Notes: generated by a model from the letters alone, not told the origin. A stretch of 64,000 nt of DNA from Bradyrhizobium acaciae (GCF_020889785.1 NZ_JACMYK010000001.1:124001-188000); one strand, 5' to 3'; positions 36,837-46,475 are shown, counted from the first letter of the stretch. Program-made: numbers and translations.

Positions 36837-37055
36837 TCAGCGCCTGGTTTCCCTGGGATACACCAGTGACCGATCCTCGAAGTCCTCGGCCGGCAAACTG
36901 TCCATGCTGCGGGCGCTTTGCATGTCATGCAATATCGACGTGCTTGCTGTACCGGCATGCCCGGTCGTCAAGTCGGAGTGTGATCGCGAGATGCCGGTCA
37001 GAGCAGCAAGCAGACCGACGGCGGCGGTGAAAGAAGCAACGATCAGAAGCTTCAT
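36837..37055 (-). CDS. Small secreted protein of unknown function
   Basis: 72 residues. GGGAGA lies 7 nt before the start. A signal peptide (MKLLIVASFTAAVGLLAAL) is followed by a short polar region with MQSARSMDSLPAEDFEDRSL. Similar short secreted proteins ending in a LP.EDFED.SLVY pattern occur in Bradyrhizobium. Function is unknown. Confidence 0.6.
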   Translation of the reverse strand: MKLLIVASFTAAVGLLAALTGISRSHSDLTTGHAGTASTSILHDMQSARSMDSLPAEDFEDRSLVYPRETRR

Positions 37056-37314
37056 GCGAAATCTCCCGCTTTGAAATCGAGCAATATCGTGCAGCGATAT
37101 CCTGCAGCGCTCTGACTAGCGCCAAGCAGGACACCGCGGTGTGAACCGCCTCACAGCTCTCGCGATGTTGAGTTGCGCGCACGCGCCGGTTCCCGATCTG
37201 GAACCGGAGGCCGATCGCGGGTAAAATGCTCGCCCAGCGAAGGCTCGTCAGGAACGGAGGAAAAATCTCTCCATTACTTTCCAGGGGCAGAGCATCCGCA
37301 GAAGGACGAAGCCC

Positions 37315-37731
37315 ATGAGGAGTCCCACCATCGTCGCCGCACTGGCGATCATGCTCGGCGGCACTGCGCTTTCGTCGGCGCAACAGAATGCACAAGGCGC
37401 GGTTGAACTGAGCAACGGCACCAAGGTGTCGCAGACTCCATCGTTACCGAAACTCAAGCTCTCAACCTCTCAGCGTGAGCAGATTCGCAAGGCCGCGCTG
37501 ACCGAACACAACGAGGTGGAATTCCGGCTGGCAGCCACCAAATCCGCCGAGGACTTCACTCCTGCCGTTGGCGCCAAGATTCCAAAGGGAGTTAAGGCTC
37601 AATCGTTGCCGACACCAGTTCTCTCGCAAATGCCTGAGCTGCGTGGCTGCATGTACGTGAAGATGAAGAATCAGGTGCCGATCGTGAACGGCATGAAAAA
37701 CACAATCGTCGATATCATCTCGGAGACTTAG
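37315..37731 (+). CDS. Secreted DUF1236-like protein
   Basis: 138 residues. A signal peptide ends near residue 22 (ALSSAQQ). The C-terminal block (VLSQMPELRGCMYVKMKNQV, then PIVNGMKNTIVDII) has the layout of DUF1236-type proteins, whose barrel-like tail usually ends in VDP....V..I. The middle is an amphipathic linker (LKLSTSQREQIRKAAL). A single gene, convergent with the molybdenum hydroxylase genes. Function is unknown. Confidence 0.7.
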   Translation: MRSPTIVAALAIMLGGTALSSAQQNAQGAVELSNGTKVSQTPSLPKLKLSTSQREQIRKAALTEHNEVEFRLAATKSAEDFTPAVGAKIPKGVKAQSLPTPVLSQMPELRGCMYVKMKNQVPIVNGMKNTIVDIISET

Positions 37732-37785
37732 CCGCTTAATGGCCGTCGCTGCACTCGGCGAGCCGCTGGGCGTGCCGACCGCCGC

Positions 37786-38901
37786 CTACGACCTGCCGAA
37801 CAGGCGCTGCCTGATCATCGACCAGATCAGTTGCAGAACGTTCAGGCTCTCAGGTTCGCTTGGCGGCGGTGCGTCGCCCTTCAACATGGCCTCGAGATTA
37901 GCCGCGAAAGCGGTTGCAAGGCCGCGCACGACGTCACGAACGATGCTGGAGCGGTTGAACTGCGACAGCATGCCGGTCAGTCGCCAGTTCATGGAGACGA
38001 CGACGACAGAACCGTTCGCCGGCCCTTCGATCACGCGCCAGCTCGCCTCGCCTTCAGCCGACGACCCAGTGCCCTTGTCGCGCCCGAGGCCGGTCATCTT
38101 GCCTTCGCGCGCGGCCGGGTTCAGCGACACGCGCGCTTCGCCGCGGAAGGACGGCTTGATTGGCCCGAGCGCCATCTTGACGCGGCCCTTGATGAGTTCG
38201 CCATCGATTTCAGTGATCTCGGCGCCTGGAACGCAAGGCGCCACACGCCGCAGATCGGAGAGCGCGCCCCACACCTCTTCGGGCGGGGCGTTGATGACGA
38301 TCCGCTCTTCGAGCGAACCGCCCTCGCCCTTGCTCCGGCCTAGCTGGCTTGTCGGCGCCGTTTCGGTAGAACGAATGACCACGTCGGCGCCCAATCGCTC
38401 CAGGCGTGTCGCGGCGGCGGCCACGGCGAAAGATTCTGGTGCTTTGCCCAGCGAAACGCTGCGGATCGCCTCGACGATGCCGACATAGCCGGTGCAGCGG
38501 CAGATGTTGCCGGACAGCTCCAGACGGATGCGCTTTTCGGAGACTTCGCCCAGACGGCTGACGATGTCGCGCGCGCTGGCAAGCATTCCGGGCGTGCAGA
38601 AGCCGCACTGCAGCGCGTGAAACTTACTAAATGCCGCACGCAGTTCGTTCATCAAAAGATCGTTCTCGAAGCCCTCGATGCTGCGCACGTCAGCGCCATC
38701 GCAATCGATCGCGAAAGTCAAACAGGCGCGCTGCGGCTTGCCGTCGATCAGCACCGTGCAGGCACCGCACACGCCCTGCTCGCAGCCGAGATGGGTGCCT
38801 GTGAGATGCTGATCGCTGCGCAGGAAATCGGCCAGATGAGTCCGTGGCTCGACCTCGGCGGTGACGCTGCGGCCGTTGATCGAAAGCGAAAGCGTCGCCA
38901 T
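37786..38901 (-). CDS. Molybdenum hydroxylase small subunit ([2Fe-2S]x2) fused to a CoxG-like SRPBCC domain
   Basis: 371 residues. Residues 1-155 form the xanthine dehydrogenase-family iron-sulfur subunit with C40, C45, C48, C60 (plant-type) and C99, C102, C134, C136 (alpha-helical cluster). Residues 195-345 form a CoxG/SRPBCC domain (VINAPPEEVWGALSDLRRVA, CVPGAEI). CoxG proteins anchor or mature CO dehydrogenases, and here the domain is fused to the electron-transfer subunit. It is last in the minus-strand run large, medium, small, 2 nt after the FAD subunit. Predicted role: electron transfer in picolinate 6-hydroxylation. Confidence 0.9.
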   Translation of the reverse strand: MATLSLSINGRSVTAEVEPRTHLADFLRSDQHLTGTHLGCEQGVCGACTVLIDGKPQRACLTFAIDCDGADVRSIEGFENDLLMNELRAAFSKFHALQCGFCTPGMLASARDIVSRLGEVSEKRIRLELSGNICRCTGYVGIVEAIRSVSLGKAPESFAVAAAATRLERLGADVVIRSTETAPTSQLGRSKGEGGSLEERIVINAPPEEVWGALSDLRRVAPCVPGAEITEIDGELIKGRVKMALGPIKPSFRGEARVSLNPAAREGKMTGLGRDKGTGSSAEGEASWRVIEGPANGSVVVVSMNWRLTGMLSQFNRSSIVRDVVRGLATAFAANLEAMLKGDAPPPSEPESLNVLQLIWSMIRQRLFGRS

Positions 38902-38903
38902 TT

Positions 38904-39740
38904 TCAGTGATCCATTCTGGTGGACATCGCCGCGATGGCGCGGCGGACGGCTGTCGCGTGTAGGCGCCGGGCTGCCGGTTCGTGCTCGGGCAGAGCGGCG
39001 ATGATCTCCTGATCGAGACCGTCAAGAGCTTCGGACATGGGATCGGCGGCCAGCGCCGCTGCGGTCCCGGGCAGCAACTTCGGCGGGCCATCGGTTGCGC
39101 CGACGACGATGCGGCATATATTCCGGGCCGGATCGTGGATCACAGCGCCGAGCGCATGGGCGAACTCGCCCGCCTTGCGGCAGATTTTGTAGTAGCCCCA
39201 GCGCGCCTGCGCCGAGAGCCGGGGCACCTCGACCGCAACCAGCACTTCATCCGAAGCAAGCTGCGTCAGAAACGCGCCCTGCAGGAAACTATCCGCGGCG
39301 ACATGCCGCCGCTTGCCGCCCGCGCCTTCGCAGACCAGCGTCGCACCGAGCACCGCCATGGTGGATACCCAATCGGCCGCGGGATCGGCGTGGGCCAGGC
39401 TGCCGCCGATGGTACCGCGATTGCGCACCGCCCGATAGGCGATGCCACGCGCGACGTGCCGCATCAAGCCGCGAGTCGGATCTTCGAATACGCCGTCTTC
39501 GATCTCCGCGTGAGTCCAGCCGACGCCGATCGCCACTACCGAGTCATCGGCCGCAAGCGACCGCAGCCCTTCGGCGCGTTTGATGTCGATCAGCAACTGT
39601 GAGCGAGCCAACCGCAGGTTCAGCATCGGCGTCAGCGACTGGCCGCCTGCGAGGATCTTGGCATCATCCTTGGCCGCGAGAAGGTCCACCGCTTCGCGCA
39701 CCGAGCGGACACGGACATAATCGAAAGCAGCCGGCTTCAT
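38904..39740 (-). CDS. Molybdenum hydroxylase FAD-binding medium subunit
   Basis: 278 residues of the CoxM/XdhB type. FAD-binding motifs are AKILAGGQSLTPMLNLRLA (about residues 28-46) and RNRGTIGGSLAHADPAADW (about residues 106-124), followed by the CO-dehydrogenase flavoprotein C-terminal domain. It takes electrons from the iron-sulfur subunit to FAD. The start at 39740 overlaps the large-subunit stop by 4 nt. Confidence 0.92.
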   Translation of the reverse strand: MKPAAFDYVRVRSVREAVDLLAAKDDAKILAGGQSLTPMLNLRLARSQLLIDIKRAEGLRSLAADDSVVAIGVGWTHAEIEDGVFEDPTRGLMRHVARGIAYRAVRNRGTIGGSLAHADPAADWVSTMAVLGATLVCEGAGGKRRHVAADSFLQGAFLTQLASDEVLVAVEVPRLSAQARWGYYKICRKAGEFAHALGAVIHDPARNICRIVVGATDGPPKLLPGTAAALAADPMSEALDGLDQEIIAALPEHEPAARRLHATAVRRAIAAMSTRMDH

Positions 39741-42109
39741 GCGTCGGCCCCGGCCAGCGCGCCGACATGGCCTTTGGCGGCTTCGATCGCCGCCAGCACG
39801 CGCTTCGGCGATGCCGGCGCGTCGCGCACCTGGGCATGCAACGGCGCCAGCGCATCGTTGATGGCGTTGATGATCGCGGCCGGCGGCGCAATCGCCCCGC
39901 CCTCGCCGACCCCCTTGATGCCGAACTTGGTGTAGGGCGACAGCGTCTCGCGATGCGCGATGCGGAACTTCGGTAGCTCGACCGGCCCCGGCAGCAGATA
40001 ATCGATCAGCGTCGACGCCAGCGGCTGGCCGTTGGCATCGTACGGGCTCTCCTCGAACAACGCGGTGCCGACACCCTGCGCGGCACCGCCGTAGGTCTGA
40101 CCCTCCACGATCATCGGATTGACCATGCGGCCGCAATCTTCGACGATGACATAGTCGAGGATTTCGACCAGGCCGGTCTCTGCATCGACGGCGACTTGCA
40201 CGGCATGGCTGGCGTAAGAGAACAGTCCGCCATCGACATCCGGTTTATAGCCTTCGGTCGCCTCCAGCCCGCCGCGGTCCACATCTTCCGGAAGCTGCTC
40301 TGGCCGGAAGTACCAGGCCCGGCCGACATCCGCGTAGGACAGGCTGGCGTTACCTGCATAGATTCGGCCGTCACGGAACGTGACCGCGTCCGGCGCGACC
40401 TGCAGCAGATGCGCGGCGATCGCCTTGATGCGCGATGCCACCACCTCGCCGGCGCGCCCCACCGCGCCGCCCGCCATGACGATGCCGCGCGATGCATAGG
40501 CGCCAGTCGAGAACGGCGTCGTCGCGGTGTCGCCGAGCGTGACCCGAATGTCGCGCAGCGGCACGCCCGTAACTTCACAAGCGACCTGCGCCAGCGTCGT
40601 TTCTAGGCCCTGGCCAATCGTGTGAATGCCGGAACGGACCTCCAGCGCGCCATCCGGCGTCAGCTTGACGAACGCCTGATCATAACCCGGCACAAACGGC
40701 AGGCCCCAGGCGGCAAAAACCTTGGTGCCGTGCGCGGACTGCTCGGTGTAGCTGGCGAAGCCGATGCCGAGATAGCGGCCGCGTGCGTCTCGCCGCGCGC
40801 CGGCCCGGAAGGCATCAAGCCCGATCATCTCCTTGGCGCTCAGCAACGCCGCCGGGTAGTCGCCGGAATCGTAATGCTTGTTGGTGATGTTGGTGTATGG
40901 CATCGCCGAACCGGGGACCAGATTCTCGGCGCGAACTTCCCACGCCTCGCGGCCGACTGCCTTGGCGATGGCGTCGATCACCTGCTCCATCGCGAAGCAC
41001 ACGCCTGGACGGGCGACGCCGCGATACGGCGCGAAGGGCGGCTTATTGGTTGCGACCGAGTAGGTCTGCACCCGATACGCCGTGAGATGATAAGGCCCCG
41101 GCAGATTTCCGCCGGCCTGCGCGGCCTCGAGGCAGGCGGTGAAAGGCCACACCGAATATGCGCCGACATCCACCGAGACTTCAGCGTCCATGCCGAGCAG
41201 CCGGCCCTGCTGATCCGCATAAGCCTTGATGTGATACTGATGCTGGCGCGCATTGGCGCCGGCGACCAGATGTTCGCGGCGGTCCTCGATCCAGCGAAAC
41301 GGCGTCTTGTAAGACAGCGCCAGCCAGGCGACCGCGACCTCTTCGGGCTGTAGCAGGCATTTGTAGCCGAAGCCGCCACCGACGTCCGGCGCGATAATAC
41401 GAACCATCGCCTGCGGCAGACCCAGGCATTCCGCGAGACCGGCCCGGATCAGATGTGGCACTTGCGTCGACGTGTGCACCACGAGCTGGGCGGCCCGATG
41501 ATCCCAGTGCGCCACCACGCCCTTGCCTTCGAGCGGATGCATCGTCTGGCGCGCCGTCGAGATGTCGAGCTCGACTTTGATGGGCGCATCGGCGACGGCC
41601 GGATCGAGCCCGCTGTCGAACGAGGTTTCGAGGAAGAGATTATCGCCCCACTGCGGATGCAGCAGCGCCGCGCCGGCCGCGCGGCCGGAATCGCACGACA
41701 TGATTGCCGGAAGCTCGTCGTATTGAACGTCGATGGTTTCCGTGAGGTCTTCGGCCAGTGCGCGGCTCGCGGCGACGCACATCGCCACTGGCTCGCCGAC
41801 GAACCGGACGCGCTCACGCGCCAGCACCGGATAGTCCGATACTTTATATCCGGGGATCGACGAGCGGGTGACGATCGGCAACGCGCCCGTCAGGTCGTCA
41901 TGGAAAAAGATGGCGCCATCGGAGCGGGACGGCTTGCTGCGCGACAGGATAACGGCGTGCGCCACCGGGCTGCGCAGGAAAGCGACGTCCTGCAGGCCGG
42001 CCATCGCCAGGTCCCCGACGAACTGGCCGCGGCCATGAAGATGCCGCGCGTCTTCCTTGCGAAGCGCGCGCGCACCGATCCCCTCGCCGTTGACCGAGCT
42101 GCCGCTCAT
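39737..42109 (-). CDS. Molybdenum hydroxylase large subunit (xanthine dehydrogenase family), predicted picolinate 6-hydroxylase
   Basis: A 790-residue molybdopterin-binding catalytic subunit. VGGGFGYK and the near C-terminal GVGEGGAIAPPAA, with the catalytic Glu at about residue 740, mark the family. At the active-site loop it has PYRGVARPG rather than the AYxCSFR of form I CO dehydrogenase, so a CO substrate is unlikely. Family members hydroxylate N-heterocycles next to nitrogen with water as oxygen donor. With the 2,5-dihydroxypyridine genes in the same locus, C6 hydroxylation of picolinate is the best inference. It is about 55 nt beyond the Rieske beta-subunit gene. Confidence 0.9.
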   Translation of the reverse strand: MSGSSVNGEGIGARALRKEDARHLHGRGQFVGDLAMAGLQDVAFLRSPVAHAVILSRSKPSRSDGAIFFHDDLTGALPIVTRSSIPGYKVSDYPVLARERVRFVGEPVAMCVAASRALAEDLTETIDVQYDELPAIMSCDSGRAAGAALLHPQWGDNLFLETSFDSGLDPAVADAPIKVELDISTARQTMHPLEGKGVVAHWDHRAAQLVVHTSTQVPHLIRAGLAECLGLPQAMVRIIAPDVGGGFGYKCLLQPEEVAVAWLALSYKTPFRWIEDRREHLVAGANARQHQYHIKAYADQQGRLLGMDAEVSVDVGAYSVWPFTACLEAAQAGGNLPGPYHLTAYRVQTYSVATNKPPFAPYRGVARPGVCFAMEQVIDAIAKAVGREAWEVRAENLVPGSAMPYTNITNKHYDSGDYPAALLSAKEMIGLDAFRAGARRDARGRYLGIGFASYTEQSAHGTKVFAAWGLPFVPGYDQAFVKLTPDGALEVRSGIHTIGQGLETTLAQVACEVTGVPLRDIRVTLGDTATTPFSTGAYASRGIVMAGGAVGRAGEVVASRIKAIAAHLLQVAPDAVTFRDGRIYAGNASLSYADVGRAWYFRPEQLPEDVDRGGLEATEGYKPDVDGGLFSYASHAVQVAVDAETGLVEILDYVIVEDCGRMVNPMIVEGQTYGGAAQGVGTALFEESPYDANGQPLASTLIDYLLPGPVELPKFRIAHRETLSPYTKFGIKGVGEGGAIAPPAAIINAINDALAPLHAQVRDAPASPKRVLAAIEAAKGHVGALAGADA

Positions 42110-42164
42110 TTCGACTCCCTATTCTTCGACCCTGGTAGCGCCCGCGAACGAGCAGCGCAGCGAT

Positions 42165-42698
42165 TCAAACCGGCAGGCACAGCGCGTTCGGCACCAAGAG
42201 ATTATCGTACACGCAGTGGCGCTTGGCGAGACGCAAGCCGTCCGGTTCCCGCCTGAACACGTCGTGATAGACGCCGACCTGATGCAGCGTCGCATCCGGT
42301 CGATCGAACAGCACCTGCAGCACCACGTAGTTCGCCCGCGCCCGGATGGCGCCGTCGGGCTCGACGCCGAGAACCTGCGTGTTGCTGACGATGTGCCGCA
42401 AATAGCGCGGCGCGAACATCGCGGTCTTTTCCAGCGCGAACGCCCGATCGAAGATCATTGGCCGGCCTTCGCAATAGATCAGCCCGACCGGCAGACCGCT
42501 GTCGTGATTCTCACGCGACAGGACGACATAGCTGGCGTCTTCGGTGAACATCTCGCTCCAATCGACCAGACGCTGGGCATCGAGGGCGGCCGCGTAGGCG
42601 GCGTTGAAATCGTCGACTTCGGCGCGCAGCAACAGCCGCTCGATCTGAGCGTCTCGGTCATCGGTGGGGTGGGGTCTGATTTCTAAGGCAAGAGACAT
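42165..42698 (-). CDS. Rieske ring-hydroxylating oxygenase beta subunit
   Basis: 177 residues of the SnoaL-like alpha+beta barrel used by small subunits of aromatic-ring dioxygenases (LLRAEVDDFNAAYAAALDAQ, LVDWSEMFTEDASYVVLSRE). It has no metal site and a structural role beside the alpha subunit. The start at 42698 was chosen because GAGG lies 9 nt upstream, while the two earlier Met codons lack one. It follows the oxygenase alpha frame (50 nt) and precedes the molybdenum hydroxylase large subunit. Confidence 0.88.
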   Translation of the reverse strand: MSLALEIRPHPTDDRDAQIERLLLRAEVDDFNAAYAAALDAQRLVDWSEMFTEDASYVVLSRENHDSGLPVGLIYCEGRPMIFDRAFALEKTAMFAPRYLRHIVSNTQVLGVEPDGAIRARANYVVLQVLFDRPDATLHQVGVYHDVFRREPDGLRLAKRHCVYDNLLVPNALCLPV

Positions 42699-42747
42699 GT
42701 TCGTCATCCTCAGGCGGGTTACTTGAGCGGCCACATCAGCAGCGCGC

Positions 42748-45618
42748 TCAGAGCTCCATCACTTCGCGCCAGTAGCGATACATTCCGCGGATCGCGGCTT
42801 CGGAGATCAGCGTATCCGAGGTGCCGTCGTTGCCGGGATCGAGCTCGATGACGTGCTCGCCGTCCGGCACCGAGATCATGCCGTCCTGCACGAACTTGAT
42901 CGCCTCGTTGTCTTCAAGCCCGAGGAAGCCGGCCGGCCCCATCAGATTGCCTTGGCGCAGGCGATGACGGGTCATCTCTTCATCGTCGTCTTCGAAGCCG
43001 AACATCGTCCACTTCATGATGAACTCGTTGGGGCCGGTCGGCACGATCTGGCGGATACCCAGGGTGTTCATCTCGCGCTGGACGATGAGGTTCGGCCACA
43101 CGGTGATCATCGTCACCGACCACGGGCTGTTGAACTCGTCGACGAATTTCATGAAGCGCGGATCGGACAGCGACATGCCTTCCTTGTAGGCCCGCATCTC
43201 CCTCTTGGTGTCCGCCGCCAAATTGGTGGTGTCGGACTTGGCCGACGCCATGACGCCGTGCCGACCCGACGCGTCGGCCAGCATCAGCGACTTGTTACCA
43301 GCCACCAGCAGCCCGAACGTCACCAGGAAGGTGTGCAGCAGCGTGGCGTGGTACGGGTCCTTGAGGTTCTCGTGGTAGAGCTTCCAATTGCCCGGCAGGC
43401 TGTGGCGATAGTGACCGAGCACGCGCGGCTTGCGGCCGTCGAAGGTCGCTTCGAATTCGGCCAGCACTTCGGGGCCGAGATAATCGGTGAGCTGCTCCAT
43501 GTCGTCGCAATAGGACGCGAACACCACGCCGCGATGGGTTGTGACGTTGAGACGCTTCAGCCCGTGCTCGGAGGTCTTGAAGTCCTTCGGCATGCCGCCG
43601 GCGCCGTTGACTCCGCGGCGGAACGGCACGCCGGCAAGATTGCCCTTCAGGTCGTACGACCACTGGTGATACGGGCAGACGAATTCCTTGGCAGAACCGC
43701 GCAGATCGCGGCAGAACTCGGCGGCGCGGTGCGAGCAGCGGTTCTCGAACACGTTGATCGAGCCGTCCTCGGCGCGCGCCACCACCACCGGGGTCGGACC
43801 GACATTGGAGCGGATGAAGTCGCCGGGGTTGCGGACTTCGTCTTCCAGCGCGACATAGTTCCAAGAATGACCGTGGAAGATCTTCTCCACCTCGCGTTTG
43901 TAGATCGACTCATCGGTGTAGACCCAGTCGGGCACGCGCGTCAGGCCCGCGGCCGGCCAGTGATAGGTCTTCTCGGCGGCGGCTTGCCCGGACGCAGCCG
44001 GCATCTTGATCAGAGAGTTCATCATCTCCTCCTGCGAATTCTCATCCTGAGACAAAATCACTGCGTCCACGAGCGCCGGGTCGAACGGCACACCGCTCGC
44101 GAGCTCGGCGCGACCAACCCGGATCGCTGGCGGCAACGAGAACGCCACCAGGCCGGTCAGCCGCCGTGTTGCCGGTTCGAACGTCCGGTAGATCGTGCCC
44201 TTGGCGGCATCCTCCCCGGTCCGAGCCACGGCATCCCCGCTTGTCGGAATGCCCAGCACCTGAATGTTGAGGCCGAACTGATCCGTCCAGAACCACGGCA
44301 GAGCGGCCTGCTCGCCTGCCTCCGCGGCGCCCGCAATTGCGCGGCCGGCAGCAGCGCCTTGTTGCTCGGCGTTGTGCCAGCTCTCCAGGCGGATTCGGCG
44401 ACCGCGGACCTCGGCGTGGTGCAGGGCGCAATCACCGGCGGCCCAGATATTAGCAACGCTGGTGCGTCCAGCCGCATCGACCACGACGCCGTTCTGGACA
44501 TCGCAGCCGGCCTGCACGGCAAGCGCCGTCTCCGGCTCAAGGCCGACGGCCATGACAACGAGATCGGCGGAGATCGTTCCGTGGTTGGTCCGCACGGAGA
44601 GCCGGCCGTCCGACTGCGAGATGGCTTCGACCGAGGTCGAGACTCGCACTTCTACGCCATGCGTCTCGGCGAGGCTCCGGAACGCGCGGCCGAGCGGCGC
44701 CGGCATCACGCGCGACATCAATTCCGGCTCGCGCTCGAGCACGACGATCGAACAGCCGAGTTCGACGGCTGCGGAAGCCAACTCCAGACCGATGAAGCCG
44801 CCGCCGACGATGGCGACTTTTTTCGCAAGGCGGAGCGCTTCGCCGAGCGCCAGCGACTCTTCATAAGTGCGTAGCGACATCACGCCGGGCAGATCGGCGC
44901 CTGGAATGTCGAGAGCCCTGGCGCGACCGCCGGTGGCGATAAGCAGTTCGTCATAGGCAAGCGTCTCCCCATTGCTCAGCGCAACGAGGCGATTGGCGAC
45001 ATCGATCGAGACGACTGTGGTCTGCAGATGAGCGGTCACGCCGAGCGCCGTCAAATCGGCCGGACGCAGGCGAGCGCAGGCCTCATGCTGCGTGGTGCCG
45101 AGCAGCACGCCCTTCGACAACGGCGGCCGTTCGTAGGGCAGATGTGTCTCGGCCCCCACCAGATCGATCGAGCCGATGAACCCCGCCTCGCGCAGCGCGC
45201 GGATCGCTGCGGCGGACGCCTGACCCGCACCGGCGATCACCGCGCGCTTGACCGACGGTGCCGGCACCACGCTGTTAAGCGCGGCCTCGCTGGCGACATC
45301 CGCCGCCGCGCCGTCAAGGTCGACATAGACCGAGTCGCCCTCGATCTTCACCGCATAGGTTCTCACGGGCTCGGTCAGCGGCGCGCAAAGCGCGGCGCCG
45401 GTGCGGATGTCGAACAGGCCCTGGTGCAGCGGGCATTCGATCTTGCCGTCCTCGACATAGCCATCGGCGAGGAACGCCAGCGCATGGGTACAAATGCCGT
45501 GGGTCGCAAACACCTCGTCGCCAAGCCGATACAAGGCCACTGGGACGCCGCCAATATCGACGCCGGTGACGCCTTCGGCGCGGAGTTCGCTCCGCGCGAT
45601 CGCAAACTGCCAACTCAT
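42748..45618 (-). CDS. Single frame: Rieske ferredoxin - FAD reductase - Rieske oxygenase alpha subunit
   Basis: 956 codons from an ATG at 45618 (GAGGA upstream). Residues 1-105 form a Rieske ferredoxin (CTH and CPLH). Residues 120-515 form a FAD/NAD(P) ferredoxin reductase (AGAGQASAAAIRALREAG, VAIVGGGFIGLELASAA, IWAAGDCALHH). From MNSLIKMPAAS on comes a full 424-residue oxygenase alpha subunit with CSHR and CPYH, and with the iron site NLKDPYHATLLH. The alpha part could also start at an internal ATG (44022 or 44025) behind GGAGGAG. It may be a true fusion or two genes that lost a stop. Predicted to hydroxylate 6-hydroxypicolinate. Confidence 0.85.
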   Translation of the reverse strand: MSWQFAIARSELRAEGVTGVDIGGVPVALYRLGDEVFATHGICTHALAFLADGYVEDGKIECPLHQGLFDIRTGAALCAPLTEPVRTYAVKIEGDSVYVDLDGAAADVASEAALNSVVPAPSVKRAVIAGAGQASAAAIRALREAGFIGSIDLVGAETHLPYERPPLSKGVLLGTTQHEACARLRPADLTALGVTAHLQTTVVSIDVANRLVALSNGETLAYDELLIATGGRARALDIPGADLPGVMSLRTYEESLALGEALRLAKKVAIVGGGFIGLELASAAVELGCSIVVLEREPELMSRVMPAPLGRAFRSLAETHGVEVRVSTSVEAISQSDGRLSVRTNHGTISADLVVMAVGLEPETALAVQAGCDVQNGVVVDAAGRTSVANIWAAGDCALHHAEVRGRRIRLESWHNAEQQGAAAGRAIAGAAEAGEQAALPWFWTDQFGLNIQVLGIPTSGDAVARTGEDAAKGTIYRTFEPATRRLTGLVAFSLPPAIRVGRAELASGVPFDPALVDAVILSQDENSQEEMMNSLIKMPAASGQAAAEKTYHWPAAGLTRVPDWVYTDESIYKREVEKIFHGHSWNYVALEDEVRNPGDFIRSNVGPTPVVVARAEDGSINVFENRCSHRAAEFCRDLRGSAKEFVCPYHQWSYDLKGNLAGVPFRRGVNGAGGMPKDFKTSEHGLKRLNVTTHRGVVFASYCDDMEQLTDYLGPEVLAEFEATFDGRKPRVLGHYRHSLPGNWKLYHENLKDPYHATLLHTFLVTFGLLVAGNKSLMLADASGRHGVMASAKSDTTNLAADTKREMRAYKEGMSLSDPRFMKFVDEFNSPWSVTMITVWPNLIVQREMNTLGIRQIVPTGPNEFIMKWTMFGFEDDDEEMTRHRLRQGNLMGPAGFLGLEDNEAIKFVQDGMISVPDGEHVIELDPGNDGTSDTLISEAAIRGMYRYWREVMEL
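44026..44035 (-). promoter_or_regulatory. Internal ribosome site before the Rieske oxygenase alpha segment
   Basis: GCAGGAGGAG lies directly before two ATG codons (44025 and 44022) in the middle of the long frame. Initiation at the second gives a 424-residue alpha subunit of normal length. This is one of the strongest ribosome sites in the window, which suggests a separate product is made. Confidence 0.7.
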
Positions 45619-45658
45619 CGTCTCATCCTCGCAGCAGACTCTCCAGTCCTGACCGGCC

Positions 45659-46435
45659 CTAGTGGCCGGTCGCCTTTCGCTGGCTGGCGTGCCAGGGCAG
45701 CGCCATCCGTTCGATGACATCCAGCGCGCCGATCAGGGCCACGCCGAGCAGCGACAGGATGAAGATCGCGGCGAACACCCGCGGGGTGTCGAACGAACCC
45801 TGCGCGGTGAGGATCGCGAAGCCCAGGCCCTTCTGCGACGACACGAATTCGCCGACGATTGCACCGACCAGCGACAGCGACAACGCGACTTTGAAGCCAG
45901 CGAACATGTGCGGCAGCGCGCAGTACATCTTGATGCGCAACAGCACCTTTAGCCGCGAGCCACGCAGCACCTTGGCGAGGTCGAGTTGATCCGGCGGCAC
46001 CGAATGCAGACCGAGCGCGGTATCGATAACGATCGCGAACACGGCGATCAGCGCCGCGATCGCGATCTTCGGCTCTGCGCCGGTGCCGAACCAGATGATG
46101 AACAACGGCGCGATCGCCACCTTCGGCACGCTGTTGAGCGCGATGAACAGCGGAAACAGCAAGCGATCGAGCAGCGGCCACTCGACGATCGCGATCGCGA
46201 ATACGACCCCAACGATCACTGCCAGTCCGAAACCCAGCAAGGCGACGCCGACGGTGAACACCGCCTGCTCGGCGAACCACGCCGGCTCTGAAGCGAGTTC
46301 ACGGAATATAGACGAGGGTGACGGCAGAATGATCGGACGCACCGCGCCAATATCTGTGGCGAGTTCCCACAGCAGCAGGAACGCCAGCGCGCCGAGCAGC
46401 GGAATTCCGAAACGCTTCAGTGTGTTCGTCTGCAT
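45659..46435 (-). CDS. ABC transporter permease, SsuC/TauC type
   Basis: 258 residues with six predicted membrane segments and the EAA loop (about residues 145-185, including LRGSRLKVLLRIKMYCALPH). Family members import sulfonates, taurine, nitrate or aromatic acids. Its partners are the ATPase (46476-47300) and binding protein (47287-48306). Placed in the pyridine-carboxylate locus, it probably imports the substrate. It lies 40 nt upstream of the Rieske gene on the same strand. Confidence 0.9.
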   Translation of the reverse strand: MQTNTLKRFGIPLLGALAFLLLWELATDIGAVRPIILPSPSSIFRELASEPAWFAEQAVFTVGVALLGFGLAVIVGVVFAIAIVEWPLLDRLLFPLFIALNSVPKVAIAPLFIIWFGTGAEPKIAIAALIAVFAIVIDTALGLHSVPPDQLDLAKVLRGSRLKVLLRIKMYCALPHMFAGFKVALSLSLVGAIVGEFVSSQKGLGFAILTAQGSFDTPRVFAAIFILSLLGVALIGALDVIERMALPWHASQRKATGH

Positions 46436-46475
46436 CTGAACTCCCGATGGATGGTGGCGTCGAGCGAGGTGACGC

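Noticed and set aside
39737..42109. Aerobic CO dehydrogenase identity for the molybdenum hydroxylase
   Set aside because: The active-site loop reads PYRGVARPG and not AYxCSFR, and the neighbours are pyridine-degradation genes.
42853..44874. Long plus-strand open frame opposite the Rieske gene
   Set aside because: It is a shadow frame. The Rieske and reductase motifs are on the minus strand.
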